A stretch of 64,000 nt of DNA from an uncultured Parasphingopyxis sp. (GCF_937129435.1 NZ_CAKZNF010000037.1:1-64000); one strand, 5' to 3'; numbered from the stretch's first letter, positions 7,948 through 19,013 are shown. The notes: generated from the letters alone by a model not told the origin. A program made the numbers and translations.

Positions 7948-9726
7948 ATGCGTTTTTCCGCCATGCCGCCGGTTGCGGCTATCGTCCTGTCCGGCCTGAT
8001 CTACGTCGCACAGCCCAGCCAGGCACAGGAGCGGGCGATGACGCCCGAAACCGCCGACGAAATCTGCGCGCCGTTCCTCGTCGACAGCGACGACGAATAT
8101 GAGCGACGCCGCTATCGGCCGACGGCCAACAGCCCGATCCTGGCGCCGCAGCCCATGGCGCCGCCCCCGCCTCCGCCGCCACCCCCTCCTCCGCCTTACC
8201 CCGTCGCAGCCGAACAGGCTTCCGACGCAGCAACTGTCGGGCGCGGGCGGGTCGCGGGCGGCGTTACATCGGGATATGTGCAGCCCCGCCCCGAACCCAA
8301 TCGCGAACAGTATGCGGGCGAAGAAGTCGCCTCCATCCTCGCCGTCGCCGACGAGCCGGTCTCGACCTTCTCGGTCGATGTCGACACGGGGAGCTATTCC
8401 AATGTCCGCCGTTTCCTGAGCGAAGGGCGTTTCCCGCCCGAAGCCGCCGTGCGGACCGAGGAGATGATCAACTATTTCCGCTACGACTATGATCGTCCGC
8501 GCGATCGATCGCAGCCCTTCTCGGTCAACACCGACATGTCGACGACGCCGTGGAACCCGAACACCCGCCTGCTGCGGATCGGCCTTCGCGGTTATGACGT
8601 CGAACGCTCCGAGCGGCCGGCGGCAAATATCGTCTTCCTCGTCGACGTTTCGGGATCGATGCACAGCCGCAACAAGCTGCCGCTGGTCCAGTGTTCGATG
8701 GCGATGATGGCGGAACAGATGCGGTCCGACGACCGGATCTCGATCGTGACCTATGCCGGATCGACAAAGACGATCATCTCCGGATCGAACAATCGCCGCG
8801 AGATCATCGAAGCGCTGGGCCGGCTCGAATCGGGCGGATCGACCGCGGGCGCCGCGGGCATCCAGCTCGCCTATGACGCCGCGCGCGAGAACTTCATCGA
8901 CGGCGGCATCAACCGGATCATGCTGGCGACCGATGGCGACTTCAACGTCGGCACGACCAATCGCGAGCAGCTGATCGAGATGGTCGAACGGCAGCGCCGC
9001 GACGGCATTGCAATGACGACGCTCGGCTATGGCACCGGCAATTTCAACGAAGCGATGATGGAGCAGATCGCCGACCATGGTAACGGCAACTATGCCTATA
9101 TCGACAGCGCAATGGAGGCGCATCGCGCGCTCGTCACCGAGCTTTCGTCGACATTGTTTACGATCGCATCCGACGTGAAGATCCAGGTCGAGTTCAACCC
9201 GGCCTATGTCCGCGAATACCGGCTGATCGGTTACGAGAATCGGGCGCTGGCGGAAGAAGACTTCAACAACGATGCCGTCGATGCCGGGGAGATTGGCGCC
9301 GGGCACCAGGTCACGGCGATCTACGAGATCGTGCCGACCGGCGCGTCCGGCTGGCTGCCCGAACGTCATTTCTCCGCCAACCGTAACGAAGCGGCGGGCG
9401 AACAGAATGGCGAGATCGCGCATCTTCGACTGCGCTACAAGCTACCGGGCGAAGACAGCTCGCGGCTGATCGAGCGGCCCGTCTCGCGCGCAATGATGGC
9501 GAGTGCCGGCGCACCACGCGGCGACATGGCCTTCGCCACGGCAATCGCGGCCTTCGGGCAGCGGCTGCGCGGCGACACCTATCTCGGCGAATTCGACTTT
9601 GCCGATATCCGCAACCTGGCCCGGTCGAGCGGCCGGACCGGAGACTTCTGGCGGCAGCAGTTCGTCGAACTGACCGAGCAGGCCGAACGCCAGATGCCGG
9701 ATCGGCGGGCCGAAGCCAGGCGTTAG
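7948..9726 (+). CDS. Secreted von Willebrand factor A protein, YfbK family, 592 aa
   Basis: I start at ATG 7948 because GGGAGG lies 6 nt upstream and a signal peptide follows at once (MRFSAMPPVAAIVLSGLIYVAQPSQAQ). After an acidic stretch comes a polyproline tract (PMAPPPPPPPPPPPPYP), then the YfbK N-terminal domain (EEVASILAVADEPVSTFSVDVDTGSYSNVRRFL...RTEEMINYFRYDY). The vWA domain has an intact MIDAS motif, DVSGSMHS, and a later threonine-rich strand. The C-terminal part, with NPAYVREYRLIGYENRALAEEDFNNDAVDAGEIGAGH, matches the DUF3520 region of YfbK. Likely a periplasmic metal-dependent adhesion or scaffold protein. It is preceded by the 7901 palindrome and the 7884 motif. Confidence 0.9.
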   Translation: MRFSAMPPVAAIVLSGLIYVAQPSQAQERAMTPETADEICAPFLVDSDDEYERRRYRPTANSPILAPQPMAPPPPPPPPPPPPYPVAAEQASDAATVGRGRVAGGVTSGYVQPRPEPNREQYAGEEVASILAVADEPVSTFSVDVDTGSYSNVRRFLSEGRFPPEAAVRTEEMINYFRYDYDRPRDRSQPFSVNTDMSTTPWNPNTRLLRIGLRGYDVERSERPAANIVFLVDVSGSMHSRNKLPLVQCSMAMMAEQMRSDDRISIVTYAGSTKTIISGSNNRREIIEALGRLESGGSTAGAAGIQLAYDAARENFIDGGINRIMLATDGDFNVGTTNREQLIEMVERQRRDGIAMTTLGYGTGNFNEAMMEQIADHGNGNYAYIDSAMEAHRALVTELSSTLFTIASDVKIQVEFNPAYVREYRLIGYENRALAEEDFNNDAVDAGEIGAGHQVTAIYEIVPTGASGWLPERHFSANRNEAAGEQNGEIAHLRLRYKLPGEDSSRLIERPVSRAMMASAGAPRGDMAFATAIAAFGQRLRGDTYLGEFDFADIRNLARSSGRTGDFWRQQFVELTEQAERQMPDRRAEARR

Positions 9727-9740
9727 GATGAACCGTTAGT

Positions 9741-9800
9741 CGTGAGCCTGTCGAAGGACGTTTCCCGGTTCGAGAAGCGGACTTCGACAAGCTCAGTCCC
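9741..9800. repeat. Inverted-repeat element with GAGCYTGTCGAAG arms
   Basis: Arms GAGCCTGTCGAAG (9744-9756) and CTTCGACAAGCTC (9782-9794) pair with one mismatch around a 25-nt centre. This type of extragenic hairpin is common in sphingomonads and several other bacteria. It lies just after the vWA stop. Confidence 0.65.
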
Positions 9801-9832
9801 AACGGCCTGGAATGTACTCGGTCCGAAATTCT

Positions 9833-9866
9833 CGGCCCGCCCGCTCCCACCGGAGCGGGCGGGCCG
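9833..9866. repeat. Strong 15-bp GC hairpin in the gap before 9952
   Basis: CGGCCCGCCCGCTCC-cacc-GGAGCGGGCGGGCCG is a perfect 15-bp stem with a 4-nt loop. No T-run follows on either strand, so it is not a classical terminator; it may block read-through or stabilise an RNA end. Confidence 0.6.
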
Positions 9867-9951
9867 ATGGCGTCGAAACCCTCCAACGGGTTGCGCAAAA
9901 CCCGTCCGACCGGCATAGGCAGCCCCGACCATTTTCGATGCCGGAGCCACC

Positions 9952-10518
9952 ATGCCAGACGCGTTGCTTTACGTTCTTATCGCCATTGCCGTACTGATCG
10001 TATTGATCGTCGTTCTGCGTACGATCAGCGGGCGCAGCAGCGGGACGGTCGCCGATGACACGCCGCCCGTCGAGACGGCGCCCGAACCCGTCGCCGTTCC
10101 GGCGGCACCGGATGAAGGCGATAACGTCACAGACGGCTTTGCCGCTGCCGTGGAAGATGTCGCTGGCGAGTTCATCGGCGTCGAAGCCCATCCCGATACG
10201 CCGGGCGACGACGAAGTCCGCCGCGCCGACGATGACGGATCCGGCGCGAAGGCGAGCACCTCTGCCGGGGGGCATGGCGACACGCTCGTCCAGATCAAGG
10301 GGCTCGGCCCCAAGGCCGCCAAGGGCCTCAAGGAAATGGGCATCGTCCGCTTCGAGCAGATCGCGGGCTGGACCGAAGGCGATATCGAGACGGTAGGCGA
10401 AAAACTGGGCGGGACCTTCGCCCAGCGCATCGAACGCGACCGCTGGGTCGAGCAGGCCGGCCTGCTGGCGCGCGGCGAGACCGAGGAATTCGAGAAGGAA
10501 TTCGGCAAGCTGGGATAA
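9952..10518 (+). CDS. Membrane-anchored helix-hairpin-helix protein, 188 aa (paralogue of 7257-7835)
   Basis: N-terminal anchor MPDALLYVLIAIAVLIVLIVVLRTI, then about 85 residues rich in Asp, Glu, Ala and Pro, then the C-terminal domain HGDTLVQIKGLGPKAAKGLKEMGIVRFEQIAGWTEGDIETVGEKL and RIERDRWVEQAGLLARGETEEFEKEFGKLG. It shares anchor, linker and HhH signature (KGxGPK, RIERDRWVEQAG) with the upstream paralogue; the anchor and linker are diverged in sequence but not in style. The stop is 4 nt before the methyltransferase, so the two are probably co-transcribed. Function unknown; a membrane-tethered DNA- or protein-binding role is inferred from the HhH only. Confidence 0.8.
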   Translation: MPDALLYVLIAIAVLIVLIVVLRTISGRSSGTVADDTPPVETAPEPVAVPAAPDEGDNVTDGFAAAVEDVAGEFIGVEAHPDTPGDDEVRRADDDGSGAKASTSAGGHGDTLVQIKGLGPKAAKGLKEMGIVRFEQIAGWTEGDIETVGEKLGGTFAQRIERDRWVEQAGLLARGETEEFEKEFGKLG

Positions 10519-10522
10519 GGCG

Positions 10523-11356
10523 ATGGGCGAAACGCAGGGCCAGCCCTATGACTGGAACGGCGCGACGGGCGAGACCTGGGTCGAGAACCAGGCGCTGCTC
10601 GACGCCATGTTCGCGCCGGTGCGAGACCGGCTGATCGCCTGCGTGCCCGAGGGGGCCGACGAGGCGGTGCTCGATATCGGCTGCGGCACCGGGGCGACGA
10701 GCCTCGCGCTGGCCGAGCGGATGGGCGATGGCGGCCATGTGACCGGGCTCGACATTTCCGAACCGATGATCGCCCGTGCCCGGGAACGGGCCGAGGGGCG
10801 GGCGAACCTCACCTTCCTCGCCGACGATGCTGCGACGCATGATTTCGGTGACGCGCGATTCGATCGGCTCGTCTCGCGCTTCGGCGTCATGTTCTTCGAC
10901 GATCCCGTCGCCGCCTTCGCGCATCTTCGCGACTCGACCAAGCCCGGCGGCACGATGCATTTCATCACCTGGCGCGAGCCGAAGGACAATCCGTTCATGA
11001 CCGCCTCGGGCCGCGCGGCGCGCGAATTCTTTCCCGATATGCCCGGCTATGACCCCGACGCGCCCGGCCAGTTCGGCCTTGCCGATCCGGCACGGATCGA
11101 GCCGGTGTTCGCCAATGCCGGCTGGCAGGGCGTGACGGTCACCCCGCTCGACATCGCATGCGCCTTCCCGCGCGCCGATCTCGACATCTTCATCCGCCGC
11201 GTCGGCCCCGTCGCGCGGCTGATGGGCGACATGGAAGACGCCCAGCGCGAACAGATTGTCGAATCGATCCGCCCGGCTTTTGATCCGTTCATCGACGGCG
11301 ATGAAGTGCGCTATATGGCGGGCTGTTGGATGATCGAGGGGCGAAACTCGGGCTAG
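10523..11356 (+). CDS. Class I SAM-dependent methyltransferase, 277 aa
   Basis: UbiE/Methyltransf_11-type enzyme. SAM-binding motif I is VLDIGCGTGATSLALAERMG and the acidic residue ending strand 2 is in VTGLDISEPMI; motif III-like FDRLVSRFGVMFFDDP and the GG turn (TKPGGTMHFITWREP) follow. The C-terminal 100 residues, which usually set substrate choice, have WREPKDNPFMT and a helical tail ending GCWMIEGRNSG. Homologues are often annotated only as methyltransferases, so the substrate is not known. The gene follows the HhH paralogue by 4 nt and converges on yjbQ with 3 nt between stops. Confidence 0.88.
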   Translation: MGETQGQPYDWNGATGETWVENQALLDAMFAPVRDRLIACVPEGADEAVLDIGCGTGATSLALAERMGDGGHVTGLDISEPMIARARERAEGRANLTFLADDAATHDFGDARFDRLVSRFGVMFFDDPVAAFAHLRDSTKPGGTMHFITWREPKDNPFMTASGRAAREFFPDMPGYDPDAPGQFGLADPARIEPVFANAGWQGVTVTPLDIACAFPRADLDIFIRRVGPVARLMGDMEDAQREQIVESIRPAFDPFIDGDEVRYMAGCWMIEGRNSG

Positions 11357-11359
11357 CGG

Positions 11360-11778
11360 CTATGCCCCCGCCAAGTGCATCGCGACTTCGCGGTGATGCG
11401 GCCGCCGTCGATGCTCGAAGAGGTAAATGCCCTGCCAGGTGCCCAGCGCAAGCTGGCCCTCGATCACGGGAATGGCGAGATGCGTCTGCGTCATCGCGGC
11501 CTTGAGGTGCGCGGGCATGTCGTCCGGCCCCTCGCTGTCATGGGCATAATGCGGCCCCTCGGGAGCGAGCCTGTCGAAATGGTCGAGCAAATCGTCCTGC
11601 ACTTCGGGCGCGGCATTTTCCTGAATCAGCAGCGAGGCCGAGGTGTGGCGGATGAAGAGGGTCAGCAGCCCCGTCGAAACCCCGCTATCGGCAACCCAAG
11701 CGACGGCCTTGCCGGTAAACTCGTTAAGCGAAGGGCCTTGCGTCTCGATCCGAAGAATCGTCGTGCGATGCGTGGACA

Positions 11779-11779
<1 letters not shown>
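11360..11779 (-). CDS. yjbQ: YjbQ / UPF0047 family protein
   Basis: The 139-residue protein starts MSTHRTTILRIETQGPSLNEFTGKAV at ATG 11779, which shares its last base with the gyrB TGA (TGATG), so translation is likely coupled. The family is about 138 aa long and has weak thiamine-phosphate synthase activity in E. coli; its true role is unsettled. Visible signature: TLFIRHTSASLLIQENAAPEVQDDLLDHFDRLAP, HYAHDSEGPDDMPAHLKAAMTQTHLAIPVIEGQLALGTWQGIYLFEHR, with the conserved His/Asp/Glu cluster that binds metal. It has no clear link to topology; the gyrB link may just be genomic habit. Confidence 0.92.
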
Positions 11780-14262
<2,483 letters not shown>

Positions 14263-14377
14263 CTAGAGAATATAGGCGCTCGGGCGCCGAAAACCAAATG
14301 AATCGGGCCGATTTCTGGGGATGCGCGGGGCTAGACCTGCCGTTGTCAGCGGCCGTCCCGGGAGAGCTGCGATACAA

Positions 14378-14446
14378 TTGCTTTACACCGTCGCACTGGC
14401 CATCATATTCAGCTTCATCACTAATTTCCTGAACAAGGCAGCCTAG
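14378..14446 (+). CDS. Possible 22-aa hydrophobic peptide
   Basis: In the 180-nt gap between gyrB and recF, a frame from TTG 14378 reads [22 protein letters not shown] and stops at TAG 14446, inside the recF stop on the other strand. GGGAG lies about 11 nt upstream. The composition is that of one membrane helix, but the start is non-standard and there is no other support. It may well be chance. Confidence 0.2.
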   Translation: MLYTVALAIIFSFITNFLNKAA

Positions 14447-15618
14447 CGCTGCATGACGGCCCCGTCGGCGACATCGAAGCGCGTCGCCGCCCCGGCCTCC
14501 TCGAAAAGCGCGATTTCGGTCCCCGTCATCCAGACCTGACCACCGCCTTCATGCAGCCGCTCGAACAGCGCGGCACGGCGGACGGGATCGAGATGCGCGG
14601 CAACCTCGTCGAGGAGCAGGATCGGCCGCCGTCCCGTGCGTGCGGCGACGAGATCGGCATGGGCGAGCACGATGGAGAGGAGCAGCGCCTTCTGCTCACC
14701 GGTCGAACAGGACGCCGCCGGCCGGCCTTTTTCAGCATGGGTGACGAGCAGGTCGCTGCGGTGCGGCCCCGCCAGCGAGCGCCCCGCAGCGCGGTCGCGC
14801 GGGCGCGATTTGGCGAGTTCGGAAGCAAGATCGCCGCCGCTCCAGCCATCGAGCGCAAGACGCGGCCGGGCGAATGTCCCGTCGGTCACCGAGGATGCTG
14901 CCTCGTTCAGCGCATCGATCGTCTCGGCCCGCGCGATGGCGAGCGGCAGGCCGTGTTCGGCCATCTGTGCTTCGAGCGCCGCGCACCAGCGCTCGTCGAG
15001 CGGTCGTTCGTCGGCGAGCAGGCGATTGCGCGCGCGCATCGCCGCCTCGTAGCGCGCGGCATGGCGTGCATGGCCGGGATGCAGCGCCAGCACCAGCCGG
15101 TCGAGAAAGCGGCGTCGTGCGCCCGGCGTATCGGCGAAGAGCCGGTCCATCGCCGGGGTCAGCCAGAGCACCGAGAGCCATTCTGACAGCGCCGTCGCCG
15201 AAGCATTGGCACCGTTGATCCGCACCTGCCGCCGTTCGGGCGCCGCCGAGGTGGTGCCGGTGCCGATCGACACCTCCCCCTCCTCTTCAGGGGAGGGGTT
15301 AGGGGTGGTGGAGTCTCGTTCCTCGCCTACGCTCGCATCCGCTCGCTCTGGCACCACCCCAACCCCTCCTCTGAAGAGGAGGGGCTTTTCACGCAGCCGC
15401 GCCGCAACGGCCCATCCGCCGCCGCCATTGTCGCGCGCCATTTCGGACAGCTTCGCCCCGCGCAGCCCGCGCCCCGGCGTCAGCATCGATATCGCTTCGA
15501 GGATGTTCGTCTTACCCGCGCCGTTCGGCCCGGTCAGCACGATCAGGCCCACACCCGGCGCGATCGTCGCCTGGGAATAGGATCGGAAATCGGTCAGCGA
15601 GAGGCGGGCGATCGTCAT
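14443..15618 (-). CDS. recF: DNA replication and repair protein RecF, carrying a 36-residue palindromic-element insert
   Basis: SMC-like ATPase that loads RecA at gaps with RecO and RecR. 391 residues. Walker [18 protein letters not shown] (about 29-44), signature region [19 protein letters not shown], Walker [14 protein letters not shown] and D-loop are intact. Residues 79-114 (DNA 15277-15384) are absent from a normal RecF pattern: this is a 108-bp element with 33-34-nt inverted repeats, translated through in frame. Without it the protein is 355 residues, the usual family length, and LREK joins EVSIGTGT cleanly. The insert lies between strands of the ATPase lobe, probably as a surface loop, so function may be kept. 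Follows dnaN by 30 nt. Confidence 0.95.
   Translation of the reverse strand: MTIARLSLTDFRSYSQATIAPGVGLIVLTGPNGAGKTNILEAISMLTPGRGLRGAKLSEMARDNGGGGWAVAARLREKPLLFRGGVGVVPERADASVGEERDSTTPNPSPEEEGEVSIGTGTTSAAPERRQVRINGANASATALSEWLSVLWLTPAMDRLFADTPGARRRFLDRLVLALHPGHARHAARYEAAMRARNRLLADERPLDERWCAALEAQMAEHGLPLAIARAETIDALNEAASSVTDGTFARPRLALDGWSGGDLASELAKSRPRDRAAGRSLAGPHRSDLLVTHAEKGRPAASCSTGEQKALLLSIVLAHADLVAARTGRRPILLLDEVAAHLDPVRRAALFERLHEGGGQVWMTGTEIALFEEAGAATRFDVADGAVMQR
15277..15384. repeat. 108-bp palindromic element inserted in frame in recF
   Basis: Left arm 15277-15310 and right arm 15352-15384 are near-perfect inverted repeats (core CCCCTCCTCTTCAG with GGGGTTGGGGTGGTG-type continuation) around a 41-nt centre. 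The total is exactly 36 codons, so the recF frame is kept. The sequence type is the CT/GA-rich extragenic hairpin common in sphingomonads, here inside a gene. Confidence 0.88.
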
Positions 15619-15648
15619 CGCCTACGCCCTAACAGCGAAACGCTCGCC

Positions 15649-16761
15649 TCATACCCGCATCGGCATCAGCACATAGAGCGCCGGCGATTTGTCGCTCTCG
15701 CGGATCAGCGTCGGCGCGGCTGCATCGGCGAGGTGGACCTCGATCATGTCGCCGCCGACCTCGCCCAGGATATCGAGCAGATAGCGGGCGTTGAAGCCGA
15801 TCTCGAATCCGTCCGAGCTATAGTCGCCCGGCACCTCTTCCGCCGCCGTGCCGTTTTCGGGCGAGGTGACCGACAGCGTGATCTTGTCGTGATCGAGCGT
15901 CATCTTCACGGCGCGTGTCTTTTCGGTCGCGATCGTCGCGACGCGGTCGACGCCCTCTTCCAGGCTGCGCGGATCGATCTTGAGCAGCTTGTCGTTCCCG
16001 GTCGGGATGACGCGATTGTAATCGGGGAAGGTGCCGTCGATCAGCTTCGAGGTCATCACCGCATTGCCGAGGCCGAAGCGGATCTTGCTGTCGGACAGCG
16101 ACAGCTCGACCGACCCGTCGAGCTCGTCGAGCATCTTGCGAAGCTCGGCGACGCATTTGCGCGGGATGATGACGTCGGGCATTCCCTCGGCCCCGTCGGG
16201 CCGCGGCAGCGTGTAGCGCGCGAGCCGATGGCCGTCGGTCGCCGCCGCCTTCAGGAGCGGCTGATCGTCGTCGGTGACGTGGAGGAAGATGCCGTTGAGA
16301 TAATAGCGCGTTTCCTCGGTCGAGATGGCGAAGCGCGTCTTGTCGATGATCTCGCGCAGCTTGGCCGCCTCGATATCGAACCGCGTAGGCAGGTCGCCCT
16401 CGGCGATCACGGGAAAGTCGTCGCGCGGCAGCGTCTGCAGGCTGAAACGCGCGCGGCCGGCATTGACCGCCATCTTGCCCTCGGCCGCCTCAAGCGAAAC
16501 CTGGCTCCCCTCGGGCAGCTTGCGGACGATGTCGAACAGCGTGTGCGCGGGGATCGTCGTCGCGCCGGGCGTTTCCACCTGCGCCTCGACGCTCTCGTCG
16601 ATCTGCAGGTCGAGATCGGTCGCCATCAGGCGGATGCCGCCGCCCTCGCGCGCCTCGATCAGGACGTTGGAGAGGATCGGGATGGTGTTCCGGCGCTCGA
16701 CCACCGATTGCACATGGCCCAGGCTCTTCAGCAACACCGCCCGCTCGATTGTGGCCTTCAT
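15649..16761 (-). CDS. dnaN: DNA polymerase III sliding clamp (beta subunit)
   Basis: Ring-shaped processivity clamp. 370 residues, three topologically equal domains: MKATIERAVLLKSLGHVQSVVERRNTIPILSNVL (domain 1), TRFAISTEETRYYLNGIFLHV and GHRLARYTLP (domain 2), and the C-terminal LYVLMPMRV that ends most beta clamps. I start at ATG 16761; the 12 codons upstream do not match the family. recF follows after 30 nt, and gyrB/yjbQ continue the cluster, the classical order but without dnaA in this window. Confidence 0.96.
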   Translation of the reverse strand: MKATIERAVLLKSLGHVQSVVERRNTIPILSNVLIEAREGGGIRLMATDLDLQIDESVEAQVETPGATTIPAHTLFDIVRKLPEGSQVSLEAAEGKMAVNAGRARFSLQTLPRDDFPVIAEGDLPTRFDIEAAKLREIIDKTRFAISTEETRYYLNGIFLHVTDDDQPLLKAAATDGHRLARYTLPRPDGAEGMPDVIIPRKCVAELRKMLDELDGSVELSLSDSKIRFGLGNAVMTSKLIDGTFPDYNRVIPTGNDKLLKIDPRSLEEGVDRVATIATEKTRAVKMTLDHDKITLSVTSPENGTAAEEVPGDYSSDGFEIGFNARYLLDILGEVGGDMIEVHLADAAAPTLIRESDKSPALYVLMPMRV

Positions 16762-16828
16762 GATATTCCCCGTGTGCAGTGTTTGGTCAGGCGGCAATGT
16801 CCTGCCGTTTCTGTCCGCTTACCGCAAA

Positions 16829-16863
16829 TGAAAAGGGGGCGAAAGGCAAGCCCTCGCCCCCTT
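16829..16863 (-). terminator. Rho-independent terminator of the outer-membrane protein gene
   Basis: Read on the minus strand, AAGGGGGCGA pairs with TCGCCCCCTT (10 bp) and is followed by TTTTCATTT. It lies 29 nt after the stop of the gene at 16892 and before the dnaN start. Confidence 0.8.
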
Positions 16864-16891
16864 GTCAGGGAATTATCTGTGGATAGCGAAA

Positions 16892-17560
16892 TCAGAAGCG
16901 GATACCGACGCCCGCAACGACCTGATGGCGGTCGGTATTGACGTCGAAATCGTCAAAATTGATGTTCGTATCGGCGACGTCCACCTCGAGATCGCTATAG
17001 TTGGAATAGCGATATTCGACCTTGCCGTAGACATTGTCGCTCAGCAGATATTCGAAGCCCGCGCCGACACGGAAGCCATCGAGCGTTGCGTCGTAACTGT
17101 CGCTAAAGCCTGCGCCGTCATCGGCATCGAGACCGAAACGGGCGTTGGTGTAGCCGCCCTTCGCATAGAGCAGCCCGCGCGGGCTCACGAGAACGCCGGC
17201 ACGGGCGCCGACATAGATGTCGCGCTCGGCCTCGAACGCGGCACGGCTGCCGGGCCCGAAGGCTCCGTCATTGTCTTCGCCGGCCGTCGAATCGGTCAGT
17301 TCGCCTTCGACACCGATGACGAAATTGTCCATCTGATAGTCGTAGCCGGCACCGACGCCGTAGAGCACGCCATCGAGGCCCTGGCCGCTGCCATCGTCGA
17401 ACATGTCCTGCGTGCCGGGCGAGAAATCGCCATCGGCATCGGCCGTGGTGTTATCATAACCGGCAATCGCTTCGAGGCGGAAGCCGGAAAAATTGCCGTC
17501 CTGCGCCATGGCCGGGGCGGCGACGCTGGTGGCGAGAAGAATGAAAAGGGGGGTACGCAT
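16892..17560 (-). CDS. Outer-membrane beta-barrel protein (OmpA/Omp25-like), 222 aa
   Basis: ATG 17560 follows AGGAG by 8 nt and opens a signal peptide MRTPLFILLATSVAAPAMAQ. The mature part alternates amphipathic strands separated by acidic turns (NTTADADGDFSPG, DDDGAGFSDS) and ends VVAGVGIRF, a terminal-Phe C-terminus recognised by BamA. Strands such as YGVGAGYDYQMDNFVIGVEGEL and AGFEYLLSDNVYGKVEYRYSNY fit an eight-stranded barrel of the Omp25/RopB type. It forms a monocistronic unit with its own terminator. Structural or porin-like role, substrate unknown. Confidence 0.88.
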   Translation of the reverse strand: MRTPLFILLATSVAAPAMAQDGNFSGFRLEAIAGYDNTTADADGDFSPGTQDMFDDGSGQGLDGVLYGVGAGYDYQMDNFVIGVEGELTDSTAGEDNDGAFGPGSRAAFEAERDIYVGARAGVLVSPRGLLYAKGGYTNARFGLDADDGAGFSDSYDATLDGFRVGAGFEYLLSDNVYGKVEYRYSNYSDLEVDVADTNINFDDFDVNTDRHQVVAGVGIRF

Positions 17561-17724
17561 ATGGTAAACTCCTACTCTGAACTCGGTGTCCCCGGACGCG
17601 GAAACGCCGCGCCCGATGACGGGACACGGGCACAAGCGTGCTGCGACGCAAAAGGTTGCATGAACGCCAGATAAACGGCGGAAAACTGTTGCTTTGGGGG
17701 CACGGATTGGCGATCAGCCGTGCC

Positions 17725-18357
17725 ATGACTTCGACCGGCCGTCTCTATCTCGCCCGTCATGGCGAAACCGTGTTCAATGCCGCCGCTCGGCTGCAGGGCG
17801 ACCATGCCCATACACCGCTGACCCGCGCCGGGTTCGAGCAGGCCGACGAGATGGGCGCGGTGCTGGCGCATCGGCTGGGCAAGAAGCCCGACCTCGACCT
17901 CTGGGCGTCGGACACCGGACGGGCGCTGCAGACGCTGGCGGTGATCGCCGAACATCTGGAACTCGACTGGCACGAGGCCCAGCGCGACGCGCGGCTGACC
18001 GAAATCGGCATGGGAAGCTGGGGCGGGCGATATTACGCGGACGTGACCGACGAATTCGGGCCGATCGTCGATCTGGAGACGCGGTTGCTCAAGCCTGCGC
18101 CCGATGGCGAACTCTATCCGGCGATCGCCGAGCGCGTGAAGGCCTGGTATGACGAGCATGCGAGCGACGGACGCGACAAGCTCGTTATCGCCCATGGCAT
18201 TTCGAGCCGCGTGCTGCGCGGCGTATTGCTGGAGCTGGATCCGGTGCCCGGCTATGACGCGCCGGTCGCGCCGGGCCTGCCGCAGGGGTCGATCGTGATG
18301 ATTCAAGACGGCAAGGAAGAACTTGTGGTGGAAGGAACGGGCGGAGAGCGGGCGTGA
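17725..18357 (+). CDS. Histidine phosphatase family protein (phosphoglycerate mutase-like), 210 aa
   Basis: Branch-1 histidine phosphatase. The catalytic RHGE is LYLARHGETVFNAAARLQGDHAHTPLT at residues 7-12, the second Arg is in WASDTGRALQTL, and the second catalytic His is in LVIAHGISSRVLRG. The RHG is so near the N-terminus that ATG 17725 is the family-like start, though no good ribosome site precedes it; a TTG six codons upstream (17707) has a G-rich site and is an alternative. The gene overlaps the IalB-like gene by GTGA. Similar proteins hydrolyse small phosphate esters; the substrate here is unknown. Confidence 0.87.
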   Translation: MTSTGRLYLARHGETVFNAAARLQGDHAHTPLTRAGFEQADEMGAVLAHRLGKKPDLDLWASDTGRALQTLAVIAEHLELDWHEAQRDARLTEIGMGSWGGRYYADVTDEFGPIVDLETRLLKPAPDGELYPAIAERVKAWYDEHASDGRDKLVIAHGISSRVLRGVLLELDPVPGYDAPVAPGLPQGSIVMIQDGKEELVVEGTGGERA

Positions 18358-18830
18358 GGCGCACCGCCATCCTGCTCGCCACGTGCCTGCTAGCGATGCC
18401 CGCAGCCGCCCGCGATTCGCTCGGCGTCTACGAGCGCTGGGGCGCCTTTCGCGATCCCGATACGCCGCGCTGCTATGCCATTGCCCGGCCCGAACGTGCG
18501 GGGCGCGGCGAATGGCAGCCCTTTGCCTCGATCGGCAGCTGGCCGCGCCGCGGCGTCTTCAACCAGGTCCATATCCGGCTGCGGCGGCCGATGCGCGATG
18601 GCGAGGGCGCGACCCTCATCGTCGGAGATCGCGAATTCGAACTGGTCGGCCGCGGCCCCGACGCCTGGGCCCGCGATCGCACGGAAGACGCCGCGATCGT
18701 CGCCGCAATCCGGGCAGGACAGGCCATGCGCGTGCAGGCGCTGACGAGCGCGGGCAGACTGACCGACCGGTACGATCTCGACGGTGCGGCCAGCGCCATC
18801 GACGCCGCCGCGCTGGGATGTGCGCGTTAA
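18354..18830 (+). CDS. IalB-like secreted protein, 158 aa
   Basis: Starts at GTG 18354, overlapping the previous stop (GTGA). The signal peptide MRRTAILLATCLLAMPAAARDSL is followed by WGAFRDPDTPRCYAIARPE, the pattern of invasion-associated locus B proteins (a cysteine near an Arg/Tyr after a Trp-rich strand), and a C-terminal Cys (LGCAR) that may pair with it. In pathogens IalB is a periplasmic or outer-membrane factor; in free-living alphaproteobacteria the role is not known. The stop touches palindromic repeat copy B. Confidence 0.7.
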   Translation: MRRTAILLATCLLAMPAAARDSLGVYERWGAFRDPDTPRCYAIARPERAGRGEWQPFASIGSWPRRGVFNQVHIRLRRPMRDGEGATLIVGDREFELVGRGPDAWARDRTEDAAIVAAIRAGQAMRVQALTSAGRLTDRYDLDGAASAIDAAALGCAR

Positions 18831-18831
18831 A

Positions 18832-19010
18832 TTGTCAGAATTTCTCTAACAGGAAATCGCCGCAATTTGTTTTTCAGACTCGACCTGACGGCCGAGCGCC
18901 GCACCGGCCCTCTCCCCCACCCGGCCTCCCATTCAGGATACACTCGTTGGGAGGCCGGGTGGGGGAGAGGGCCGGTGCGGCGCCTGAGGCGAAGCCGAAG
19001 GTCTGACAAA
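18832..19010. repeat. TTGTCAGA-ended palindromic repeat, copy B, with 35-bp central stem
   Basis: Starts 2 nt after a TAA with TTGTCAGA and hairpin AATTTC...GAAAT, then a full unit from about 18871. The central arms 18897-18931 and 18948-18982 are a perfect 35-bp stem; the 16-nt loop is TTCAGGATACACTCGT. The right end TCTGACAA merges with the T-run of the ssrA terminator. It occupies the gap between IalB-like and ssrA 3' ends. Confidence 0.88.
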
Positions 19011-19013
19011 AAA

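Noticed and set aside
16873-16886. DnaA-box-like CTATCCACA upstream of dnaN, suggesting an origin
   Set aside because: A single box with one mismatch and no dnaA, AT-rich unwinding region or box cluster nearby. A similar TGTGGATATCCACA at about 13986 lies in the conserved GyrB codons and is explained by protein coding.
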